Assembly (NCBI RefSeq): GCF_024171565.1
Contig: NZ_JALJZZ010000002.1
Location: forward strand, 186,001-250,000
Source: Okibacterium sp. HSC-33S16
GTDB lineage: Bacteria > Actinomycetota > Actinomycetes > Actinomycetales > Microbacteriaceae
Direction: 5' to 3'
Length of the DNA stretch: 64,000 bases
In this document: in pieces, positions 25,771-33,530 of the stretch
How the letters are laid out: the number at the start of each line of letters is the position of its first letter
Numbering within the stretch: position 1 is the stretch's first letter
Program-made: the position numbers and the translations under genes
The notes under the pieces: model-generated
The model's input: only the letters and a program-made list of their open reading frames with translations
Databases searched by the model: none
What the model was told of the DNA's origin: nothing

Positions 25771-25902
25771 ATGGACGAGCTGTCGGACGACCCTGCGCGC
25801 ACTCCTAACTGCCCCAATTGCCTCACGCGAATGGTGGTCAGCGGTACTGATAACGACCCGTACTGGCTGTGCGACGATTGCGGACTTATTCGATTGACTT
25901 GA
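25771..25902 (+). CDS. 43-aa zinc-ribbon protein
   Basis: MDELSDDPARTPNCPNCLTR followed by MVVSGTDNDPYWLCDDCGLIRLT. Two CxxC knuckles (Cys14/Cys17 and Cys34/Cys37) 16 residues apart make a compact zinc ribbon, as in many DNA-binding or adaptor peptides. An in-frame GTG six bases upstream (25765) could be the real start. No clear Shine-Dalgarno is visible, so the evidence is the motif itself and the matching frame. Between defence genes such peptides are sometimes regulators or small accessory factors. The following 400 bases (25903-26314) hold nothing I can support. Confidence 0.5.
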   Translation: MDELSDDPARTPNCPNCLTRMVVSGTDNDPYWLCDDCGLIRLT

Positions 25903-26314
25903 GTAACCGCGGTTGTGTTCGCCGAGGTCTGGCACCCGCCACCGATTGCAGGTTGTGACCTGGCCCTTCCCCTTTTTCTGGCGACCGGCTACGTGCCGTT
26001 TACTGAACTCAATGGGATCTTGTACTTCTCAGACCTGATAATGGCCTTCTCTAACCGCACCCTGCTTTGAGCGCGACAACGCTCGGGCCGGGGTGTTCGC
26101 CTAAGCGGAGAAGACACAGATACGCCTCCGCGTTCTGGCTTTGATATCTGTGGGTTGTGTCACCGCGACAATTGCCAGGTCCTACCAGCCCTAACCTTCA
26201 GCGTTTGAGACTCGAATCGGTCCACGCATCCGGAAGCCGCTCGTGCAGGTCTATGAAACCGAGCCTTCGGGCCCGACGCAGGAACGAGCAACTGCTCTGC
26301 TTGTTGAGCTTGTA

Positions 26315-27172
26315 CTACTCGATCCCGTTCTCGGCGCTCGCTACCAGGAGCCCCTGTGCTTCGCTCTCGGCGGCCTTTACCAAGGCGCGAAAATCGCTAT
26401 AGGAAAGGATCGTTAGATCTTCGTCGCGAACCCATCTGAACTCTTCAATGAGGACCGGGTGTCCCGCAGCTCCCGCTTTCCAGTCTGGCTTCGAGTCGTC
26501 ACTCACCCAAACATAATGGTCGCGGCCTTCTGACGGGTCCATACGGAGAGCGCCAAGCAGGAAGTCACACCATACGAAGAAGTCGCCGCCAGCGGCAGAC
26601 TTGAGTTTTTCGTCGGCGAATCCCGGAGGAGTCCTCGTCGCCATGCGAATCGCCGCCAGGTCAGCGAATCGCGTGCGCGACACGCGAGTGCATATGGCGA
26701 TGTCTAAGAGTGACTGGATCAGCTTCCGCGACTGATCGAAGAACTCCGGTTTTTTCGAATCGAGTAGGTCGCCAGAAACTTCCTCGACTAGCTCTTGGAG
26801 CTGACGCACCGCCCCTTGGTCATACCCTCCAAGCTTGCCGGACTCAATTCCTTTCGCCAATCTGGTCAACTCACCCTGGAAAGAGTCCAACTCGCCGCCT
26901 GCGAAAACGTGGAAGTTGTTCCAGTACTCGGTGATTGTCTGTCCAGGAGCGATAAGACCCACATTGCTCGCCTCAAGGGTAAGAAACAGTTGATCGGCGG
27001 ACGAAACATCTTTGCGAAGTAGCTTCAAAATGTTCGTGTCCAAACCAATGGCGACAACTTCCTTGAGAGACGCAGGCGGTGCAACCTCGAGTGCCGCGAG
27101 GTGGTGTGTGACAGAGTCTGTAGCCGCACCCATGCGCTCAAGAATTCGATCCTCGGCTTCAGAGATCTCCAT
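26315..27172 (-). CDS. PIN-like ribonuclease-domain protein (DUF4935 type)
   Basis: 285 aa. PIN domains cut single-stranded RNA with three or four acidic residues around Mg2+. All are in place in DUF4935 spacing: AIGLDTNILKLLR (first Asp), PGQTITEYWNNF (Glu), RTPPGFADEKLKSAAGGDFF with VWCDFLLG (two Asp), and VWVSDDSKPDW (last Asp). The region between (about 70-160) is helical. The gene overlaps the 3' end of the DUF262 gene by 14 nt (ATG 27172; an in-frame GTG at 27184 is an alternative), so it is translated with it. It is probably the effector nuclease of a two-gene module. Confidence 0.85.
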   Translation of the reverse strand: MEISEAEDRILERMGAATDSVTHHLAALEVAPPASLKEVVAIGLDTNILKLLRKDVSSADQLFLTLEASNVGLIAPGQTITEYWNNFHVFAGGELDSFQGELTRLAKGIESGKLGGYDQGAVRQLQELVEEVSGDLLDSKKPEFFDQSRKLIQSLLDIAICTRVSRTRFADLAAIRMATRTPPGFADEKLKSAAGGDFFVWCDFLLGALRMDPSEGRDHYVWVSDDSKPDWKAGAAGHPVLIEEFRWVRDEDLTILSYSDFRALVKAAESEAQGLLVASAENGIE

Positions 27173-28766
27173 ACCAGAGCTCACCCACTCTATTCAGGAT
27201 CGCCTCTGTCCGCTCCCTCACCATTTCGGCAGTCCAAAGATCTAATTCAAAGCGGTCAACCGATTCCGTGCCGATCAGATTGGGAAGGATGCGCTCCCTG
27301 ACGGTCGCTGGAGTGTGAGAGTTCTGTGGCCTTCGCTCCTGCTGGGTCAGCACCCAATTGCCGACAAAGCCACCCAACTCCCGGTATTGATTTGCATCAA
27401 AACCGGGCCATTCCACGCCATTCCGCGGGCGGACTTGGTGCGGGAAGCCTAAGAGTGTGGGCGTCCGAACTTCTTGTAGATAAGCAGCCCTCACAACGTG
27501 GGCCTGAGCCTTACTGAGATTTCGGGAAAGCCGGATTGTGAATATATCCCGACCGGGGCGCAATTCGCGGAGTTTGCGCAGCTCGGAGGCCCATTCTGCA
27601 CCGTTATGGACGCGCCGAGCGGCGCGGGCAAACTGCGCTTCGATGCTCCCCGTCCCGAACTCGTTCGCGAGGACGCCGGGAACCAGAATGTCCAGAAGGT
27701 CTTCTAAGAGTGGGTCGGGGTCAGCGGTCAGGCTGGCAGCGAGGAGAATCGGCCGGAACCGGGACATCGACAGAGTGTCAGCTAAGGCGAACGCGCGGGT
27801 ACGGGTCTCGCTGGATTCCACGTCTGCGGACGGATCTAGCATCTGCGCGTACACCGGTAGGCGTGACTCGAGCCTTTCGAATAGGCGCTCGACCCCTCGT
27901 TCGTCCCTGTAATTAGTGGAAACGACGTGATACAACTCCCGTGGAATGACGTAGCCGTGATCCAGAGTGACGACGTGCCTCACAAAAGTGGTCAATTGGT
28001 CGAGGGCATCGAGCCCGTCCAGTAAATCCTCGATTGCGTTCCACCGCTCGTGGGTTCTCCGTTGATCACCCGCTGCGCTGCTCCCAATAAGGAACGATTT
28101 GATCAGCTCTGCCGGCGTCAAGTTCCTCCCGCGGGTGTTTACGACCTCGTAAACCTTGAACGCGGCCTCGCGGTTAGGGTGCATAAACACCGCGAAGGTG
28201 ACACCTTTAGTGATGAACTCGGTCCATTGGCCAACGCGCAATGCAGGGTTTTCATGGCGTTCCAAGTCCTCCCGAAGCCAAAGATACATTACTCGGTGGG
28301 CCTCGTGAATCACCGAATCAGGCCGAAGAATCAGCTCGTCGACACTCTTTGCGTTGAGCAGCATCGCCAAGTCGTCTCTATCCGAAGGGTCGGTCAGTTC
28401 GATTCGCCCCACCTGCTCTTCCGTTTGGAAGTCCATCGAGAAGAGAAAGTCAGAACGGACGCTTTCCGCCACAAGACGCCGTCCGAGTTGCTGCGCCGAC
28501 AAGCGCAACACGTTCGCCAGAATGGTCAGCGTCACGAGACGCTGCTGACCATCGACGACTTCGAGCCGGTCGGGGCCGTCGGAGAGGATAACAAGCCCCA
28601 AGAAGTACTCTTTTTGGGTGATTCCACCGGAAAGGTCTCGCCAGAAGTCAACAACCTGTGTGTCTTTGTCCCAGCTGTATTTGCGCTGATAGTCAGGAAC
28701 CAGGAATCGGTTCTTTGCGAAGAACCGGCCGGCGGCCTCTGTCGATGCGTCAACTTGCGAGTTCAT
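27159..28766 (-). CDS. DUF262-domain protein with a degenerate C-terminal nuclease region
   Basis: 535 aa. The N-terminal DUF262 (ParB/Srx-like) domain has VPDYQRKYSWDKDTQVVDFW (about 23-42), the hallmark VVDGQQRLVTL (about 70-80) and VNTRGRNLTPAELIKSFLIG. In GmrSD-type restriction proteins this NTP-using domain is joined to a DUF1524 HNH nuclease. Here the C-terminal third keeps the late DUF1524 landmarks (GGFVGNWVLT, then LWTAEMVRERTEAILNRVGELW), but the expected catalytic EHxxP-type His motif is missing; LLGFPHQVRPRNG stands near that place. The nuclease may be inactive, with the following PIN protein taking over. First gene of a two-gene operon. Confidence 0.85.
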   Translation of the reverse strand: MNSQVDASTEAAGRFFAKNRFLVPDYQRKYSWDKDTQVVDFWRDLSGGITQKEYFLGLVILSDGPDRLEVVDGQQRLVTLTILANVLRLSAQQLGRRLVAESVRSDFLFSMDFQTEEQVGRIELTDPSDRDDLAMLLNAKSVDELILRPDSVIHEAHRVMYLWLREDLERHENPALRVGQWTEFITKGVTFAVFMHPNREAAFKVYEVVNTRGRNLTPAELIKSFLIGSSAAGDQRRTHERWNAIEDLLDGLDALDQLTTFVRHVVTLDHGYVIPRELYHVVSTNYRDERGVERLFERLESRLPVYAQMLDPSADVESSETRTRAFALADTLSMSRFRPILLAASLTADPDPLLEDLLDILVPGVLANEFGTGSIEAQFARAARRVHNGAEWASELRKLRELRPGRDIFTIRLSRNLSKAQAHVVRAAYLQEVRTPTLLGFPHQVRPRNGVEWPGFDANQYRELGGFVGNWVLTQQERRPQNSHTPATVRERILPNLIGTESVDRFELDLWTAEMVRERTEAILNRVGELWYGDL

Positions 28767-29079
28767 CGGATCTCCGTCCCCTCAACCTTCTTGGCAAGGC
28801 TCGGAGATTTCTGTCGTGGGTTACGCCCGCTTCTCGCAGGTGCTATCCCGAGCGTAGTGGAGCACGCCGCGCCCGCGCATTCACGGGATATCGGGTTAGC
28901 CGTAACGCGACTAGGGAAGTCAATTGAATGCGCGTCCGACGCGACCCTGTGATCAAAGTGTCGGTGGCATAGGGCAATCTTTCGCGAGGGTAATTCGACG
29001 TCGAATGCCCTGCTCTTCGCCGAGACTAGACTCAGCGAGGCGTTCATAGTGAGCAGCTCATTTCTAACTAAGGATTTAT
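28767..29079. promoter_or_regulatory. Divergent control region with a 14-bp palindrome
   Basis: This gap lies between the DUF262 and the modification-gene starts. ATTCGACGTCGAAT (28993-29006) is a perfect palindrome 73 bp ahead of the methylase start and may be an operator or a recognition-type site. AAGGA lies just ahead of the GTG at 29080. No gene is seen in the gap. Confidence 0.4.
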
Positions 29080-30744
29080 GTGAAGCCAGAAGAATCGGTC
29101 CGACAAGACGTCATCAGGCGGCTCGAGTCCATTGGGTGGTCGTCCGACAGGTTGCGGTGGAGGCCCGAATGGTCCATTCCAGCAACACCACACGACCTGT
29201 CCAAACGCGAAAAGGGCCAGAGATACGCGGTGGCGGGGTCGGCCGACTTGGTCGCCTTCGCGGACGACAGCGGAGGCTCGCATGCCCTGCAGGTCATCTT
29301 CGAGTTCAAAGCGCCTTCCATCGACGCGGGGCGTGAACAGTTGCTCAGATACTTGTCCATGGAGCCGATGGCAAAACTTGGCTACTGGACGAACGGTACT
29401 GCAAGCCTGGCGATCTACAAGCGGCACGTAAACGATTGGCTATTTATTGAAGGGGCTGCGCTCCCTCAACCAGACGACGACCTCACGCGGCCGCCGGAAA
29501 AACCTCTGACATGGGACTCGCTGCGACTCCCAACCGAGGTGGAGCTTAGCGCTGCGCTCAAAAGACTAGTCGCAACAGTCATCGTGGCGGATTCACGCGC
29601 TACACGTAGGGAGGATCAGCTCAGGGAACTCCTGCATGTGATGCTCGTTAAGCTCGACAACGACTCGTATTTCTCCAAGTCAAAGAACGCGGACAAGCCT
29701 GTAGCCTTCCGCATCTACGGGGATGAGCACAACCGTGTAGAAAAAACGGCTGAGCAGGTGAGAAAGCAATATCGGGAGTATTTTGCTCGGCAACAGAACC
29801 GCGTGTTCAATCAGGACGACAGAAACGAGATTCAGCTAACCGACACCACGCTTTATCGTGTGGTCGCGGAGCTGAGTGGCTACCGCATCCTGGGCGATGA
29901 CATGGACGTTCTATCAAAGGCTTTTCAGGTATTCCGAGCCAGCGCGTTGAAGTCGGGCGAGGGACAATTTCTGACGCCCCAGCGCGTTATTCGACCGTGC
30001 ATCATGGCTCTGGATATCACATCTCAGGACACTGTTATCGACCCGGCGTGTGGCACTGGTGGCTTCCTTCACGAGGCTCTGCGCCAGGTGAAAGAGAACG
30101 AGTTCCCGGGCGCCGATGAGAGCTATCACATCGTCAAGTACGCCAATGAGAGTCTTTACGGCGTCGATATGGACAACATCGGCGTGAAGTTGACGAAAGC
30201 GCTCATGATTGCCTTTCGTGACGGGTCAACGCACGTCTTGCAGGGCGACTCCATTCGGGTGAAGAACTGGCGGACCGAATTTCCGGGCCTCGCACAAGAG
30301 CTGGGTAGCTCCCAGATGGCCGACGGTATTGCTAGGAAGTTCACCGTTGTCGTGACTAACCCGCCATTTGGCGAAAAACTCAAGGTTTCCGCGGCGGAGG
30401 CGAGAGCCAGCAAATATACGATCTCCCAAGCTGCGGCTATGGGTCGGAAAAATGGCTATGCAGATCTCGAGATTGGGCTGATTTTTCTCGAGCATGCATA
30501 CCGGCTGTTGCAGGTGGGCGGTCGAATTGGCATCGTTCTGCCCGAGACTTACTTTTTTTCGTTTAGCTACCGGTGGCTCCCCGGTTGGTTGGAAGGGCGG
30601 CTCAAGTTGCGCGGCATGGTCAACATTCCCATGGAAGCGTTCGAAGAATTCTGCCGAGCCAAGACAAATTTCTACATATTCGAAAAAGTCGGCGAAATCC
30701 AGTTCATTGAACCGCAGACAGAAAGGGAAGGTGTCAAGGCATGA
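29080..30744 (+). CDS. Fused restriction endonuclease-N6-adenine methyltransferase (BcgI-like RM subunit)
   Basis: 554 aa. Residues 1-115 form an HsdR-N-like PD-(D/E)XK nuclease: GSADLVAFADD supplies the Asp and QVIFEFKAPS the ExK. A helical linker (about 130-250) follows. The gamma-type N6-adenine methylase then shows FLTPQRVIRPC, motif I DPACGTGGFLHEAL (about 325-338) and motif IV VVTNPPFGEKL (about 422-432), then YADLEIGLIFLEHAYRLL. No DEAD-box translocase is fused or adjacent, so this is not a classical type I enzyme; nuclease and methylase in one chain with a separate specificity protein is the type IIB/IIG plan. GTG start; overlaps the S gene by 4 nt. Confidence 0.85.
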   Translation: MKPEESVRQDVIRRLESIGWSSDRLRWRPEWSIPATPHDLSKREKGQRYAVAGSADLVAFADDSGGSHALQVIFEFKAPSIDAGREQLLRYLSMEPMAKLGYWTNGTASLAIYKRHVNDWLFIEGAALPQPDDDLTRPPEKPLTWDSLRLPTEVELSAALKRLVATVIVADSRATRREDQLRELLHVMLVKLDNDSYFSKSKNADKPVAFRIYGDEHNRVEKTAEQVRKQYREYFARQQNRVFNQDDRNEIQLTDTTLYRVVAELSGYRILGDDMDVLSKAFQVFRASALKSGEGQFLTPQRVIRPCIMALDITSQDTVIDPACGTGGFLHEALRQVKENEFPGADESYHIVKYANESLYGVDMDNIGVKLTKALMIAFRDGSTHVLQGDSIRVKNWRTEFPGLAQELGSSQMADGIARKFTVVVTNPPFGEKLKVSAAEARASKYTISQAAAMGRKNGYADLEIGLIFLEHAYRLLQVGGRIGIVLPETYFFSFSYRWLPGWLEGRLKLRGMVNIPMEAFEEFCRAKTNFYIFEKVGEIQFIEPQTEREGVKA

Positions 30745-31745
30745 TCCACAAGCCATCCTGGTTCCGAGACGGTGAAGTAATGGTCTCTACGGCACCAACC
30801 TGTGGACTCGCAAAGGGCGGGCGTCTACTTCCTCTAGTCGATCGCAAGACTGGTAAGAAGGTGCAGGTAGAGGATCCCGAGACTCGCGAGTTGGTCGACG
30901 CTGTCGACGATCAACTGAAGGCAGACATGGAAGCCCTCCGGGACGGGAATGAGACTCCCACACTGCGATTCGTGCCCATGGACGGTCTCTCTCTTCGTAC
31001 GGCAGTGCCGACCTACTTCGATCGGCGGTTTGACAGCGCCTTCGATGAGGCGATGAGAACCGAGAAATTCGCGGGATTCACTTCGATGAGTATCGGAGAA
31101 ATGGTCGAGGCGAAGCTATTGACATTCCGCAACGGCCACGGCTCACCAACCCAAAGTGTGCGGGTTGGTAAGGTGCCGTACATCAAAGTCAGCGATCTCC
31201 GTGCAGGGCTGGTGAACATCAACCCGACCAATCGGGTCCCCACGGCAGTGGCCGAGCAGTTTTGGAAGGGCACAAGTTCAGGCCTAAAGGCCTGGGATCT
31301 CATTTGTCCTGAAAGGACCTCAAAAAATATTGGCGACTTCTGTATGCTCATGCCGGGTCAGGAGCAGGTTGTCACAACAAAAGAAGTGATCGTCTTGCGA
31401 CCCGGTGACCGAGCAACCTTTGACCCGTTCTATCTCATGTGGGCGATGTCGTTGACAATAGTGCGCGATCAGTGGCGGCGCGTCGTTTTCATGCAGACAA
31501 ATCGAGAAGACGTTGGCGATCGGTTCCTGGAAATTCGCATTCCCGTTCCGACCGACCGTAGGCATGCGGATAGTGCATCGGAGCCCTTCCGCGGTTACTA
31601 CCGAGGTCTCGCCGCTGCTCGCGAGCAGCTCAGTTCTTATCTGACTAGTGAAGATGACCACCACTTCTTCCTCGGTACTGCCGCAGAGCCTGTTGCGGAC
31701 GTGCTCGCGATAGAAGAGGACGCGGCTCTGGCTGACCCAAACTAG
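30741..31745 (+). CDS. Specificity (S-like) subunit with one target-recognition domain
   Basis: 334 aa. The first ~65 residues (CGLAKGGRLLPLVDRKTGKK and following) look like the C-terminal end of a type I methylase, shifted onto this chain. After a linker, residues ~120-270 form one target-recognition domain with VGKVPYIKVSDLRAGLVNIN, TSKNIGDFCMLMPGQEQVVT, TTKEVIVLRPGD and YLMWAMSL; a coiled spacer (REQLSSYL) follows. Only one TRD is present, so it probably works as a dimer that reads a symmetric or interrupted sequence. ATG overlaps the RM stop (ATGA), making the pair one operon. DNA target unknown. Confidence 0.8.
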   Translation: MIHKPSWFRDGEVMVSTAPTCGLAKGGRLLPLVDRKTGKKVQVEDPETRELVDAVDDQLKADMEALRDGNETPTLRFVPMDGLSLRTAVPTYFDRRFDSAFDEAMRTEKFAGFTSMSIGEMVEAKLLTFRNGHGSPTQSVRVGKVPYIKVSDLRAGLVNINPTNRVPTAVAEQFWKGTSSGLKAWDLICPERTSKNIGDFCMLMPGQEQVVTTKEVIVLRPGDRATFDPFYLMWAMSLTIVRDQWRRVVFMQTNREDVGDRFLEIRIPVPTDRRHADSASEPFRGYYRGLAAAREQLSSYLTSEDDHHFFLGTAAEPVADVLAIEEDAALADPN

Positions 31746-31860
31746 CTATCAGATCTCAGCTTGCAGGTAGATACAGACTGTTTCGCGCCTCTCGCGAGAA
31801 CTGCACGTGCGGGCGCTGGATCTTCCAGCCACGACAGGGCAGCTCGACCTCTCGGCGCTG

Positions 31861-31905
31861 CCGCCAGCCGCCTTCGGTGCGTGTCGCGCCTCCGGCGGCT
31901 GGCGG
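31861..31905. repeat. 12-bp inverted repeat (hairpin)
   Basis: CCGCCAGCCGCC (31861-31872) pairs perfectly with GGCGGCTGGCGG (31894-31905) around a 21-nt loop. It lies 116 bp after the S-subunit gene, too far for a typical terminator, but could be a repeat element or the end of a remnant. Confidence 0.5.
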
Positions 31906-32748
31906 GGGAGCCGGGGCATTCCCCGCACAGGACCTGAGCCCTCCGTCTCGGGTACGGTAGCGGCAGGTGGGCCGCGCCACCCGGCTTACTCGTTGTGTAT
32001 AGGGTCTAATTTGAATAGCGCGAGTTCCCCCGCCATCGCAAGACGTCCGCTTGCCGCCGGGCGCCGGATTCGTCGGTATCGATCCGTTGGCGGACTTGCC
32101 TGACCCAGTTATTGAATCGATGAACGATTCGGTCTCGCATTCGGCTGTGGGCGCTTGAGCCTCCACCAGCCTGCTCACGAGTCCAATTCGCCTTCATGCG
32201 GTGTAGAGGACCGCGGCCTTGTAATGTTCGTCCCCAGCCATTCGCCGACCCACGATTCGCCCGGAAGGCTCAAAGTTTCAATAGATTCGTTGAAAGCGGG
32301 ACGTCCGACGTCGCTGCACCGGCTCACGGTGAGTGCTTCCAATCGTTGGGCGCAATTGCGGGTGTACGCACGCTCGATGGATTGTGCGCAGTAACACCGA
32401 GCGGCCGCTTTGCGTAACAGCGCGAGCGACGCCCTCCGGACGCAGGATGCAGCCCACAGAACCATCGCACTGAGGACTCGATACGACGTTTGTTCATTTC
32501 GATCAGCCGATTTCCGTCAGTCCCATGATCAATCAGGTTGATGCAGAGAAACCACCGCTCACCGAGCCCGATACAAGGGCTTCCCGGCCCTGCAAACGGG
32601 CCGCCTCGCGTCGCGCCGAGGACCCTTTGGGCATCCGGTGGGCGCTGCGCTTGTCGGTCTAGCGGCGCTCGAACTCGTCGGGTTGTATGACGACGTGACG
32701 TAGTTTCTCCTGCGGTCTGTTGTAGAAAGCTGCGACAGAGCGAGCGAC

Positions 32749-32786
32749 GGAGGCGCCGGGCGATTGGAGGCGCCGGGCGATTGGAG
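32749..32786. repeat. 17-bp tandem duplication
   Basis: GGAGGCGCCGGGCGATT occurs twice head to tail (32749-32765, 32766-32782), followed by a third partial GGAG. Each unit has the palindromic core GGCGCC. It may be a slippage duplication. Confidence 0.8.
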
Positions 32787-32881
32787 AATGTTAACAACTC
32801 TTCTGCAAGCGTCTGCGACCGTTCGGAGATCTAGCTGCTGGGGTAGTTTGTACGGCTCGTAGTTTCAATCCATGCTGTCTC

Positions 32882-33466
32882 CTAGGAGTTGGCGACGCCA
32901 ATAGCGATCGCAATTGCTGCAACAAACGCGCCGGTCGCCAGCGCCGAACGAATAGCCCATTTCGCGAACTCTGCCTTCACCGTCGCAATTTTGGCGTTGG
33001 CGTGGATCTGATCAGCCAGATCTTTGGTCAACTCAGCTGGATCCGCTGTAAGAGTGTGAAGGACATCGCCGTAATGCTGCCGCCTGCCTTTGAAATTTCG
33101 GGAAATGCTCGCGAAGAATAGGCGGTTGATAGCGTCGCGATCGGCGTCCTTGTCGTTGACTCTGGGTGTCAACGTCCATGCGCAAAGAGCGCCCGTGAGA
33201 ACGAGCAACGCGCACGCGGTGACCACGAGGGCGTCGAAAAGTAATGAACGATACTCGAAGCCATTAGCGAGGTTGAAGGTCATTGTGCCGAGCGCTCCTG
33301 TGAAGGCAAGGGTCACACCCGCCTTTGCGTCAGAATGGCGGATCCACTCATTGACGAGTGTCAGTGCTTTCCATGCATGATCTGGGTTCGGTGGGAGCGC
33401 TGAACCACCGCGCATTGATACAGCGTTGCTCGGGCGGAGCTGGCGCGGAAAGGGCCTTCGGGTCAT
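32882..33466 (-). CDS. pycTM: Pycsar membrane effector (PycTM)
   Basis: 194 aa. PycTM proteins sense cyclic CMP or UMP and disrupt the inner membrane to stop infection. The family pattern is visible: WKALTLVNEWIRHSDAKAGV leading into the first membrane helix (TLAFTGALGTMTFNL, about 49-63), a second helix (FDALVVTACALLVLTGALCA, about 75-94), a cytoplasmic charged helix region (about 105-165) and a third helix at the end (LATGAFVAAIAIAIGVA). Three helices and the SDAKAG motif match the two-gene Pycsar type. It lies 64 nt after the cyclase stop on the same strand. No Shine-Dalgarno is obvious at 33466; a Met at 33415 is an alternative start. Confidence 0.85.
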   Translation of the reverse strand: MTRRPFPRQLRPSNAVSMRGGSALPPNPDHAWKALTLVNEWIRHSDAKAGVTLAFTGALGTMTFNLANGFEYRSLLFDALVVTACALLVLTGALCAWTLTPRVNDKDADRDAINRLFFASISRNFKGRRQHYGDVLHTLTADPAELTKDLADQIHANAKIATVKAEFAKWAIRSALATGAFVAAIAIAIGVANS

Positions 33467-33530
33467 GCCGTTAGATTAGTAGCAGAGCTCACAGAAGTTA
33501 GAGATTCGCGCCGCCACGAGCGTCCGACGT

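Larger units (their letters stand above)
31746..32881. other. 1.1-kb stretch without a sure gene, with transposase-like debris
   Basis: Between the convergent S-subunit and pycTM genes no intact gene is supported. On the minus strand a frame ending at 32659 reads VARSVAAFYNRPQEKLRHVV then IQPDEFERR, which resembles the C-terminal end of IS transposases; another minus frame at 32197-32006 has FNNWVRQVRQRIDTDE, faintly like an IS3 OrfA helix. Both similarities are weak. A 12-bp hairpin and a 17-bp tandem repeat lie here too. It looks like decayed mobile DNA. Confidence 0.35.

Noticed and set aside
29080-31745. Classical type I restriction system
   Set aside because: No HsdR translocase gene lies next to the pair and the nuclease motif is fused to the methylase, so the type IIB/IIG-like plan fits better.
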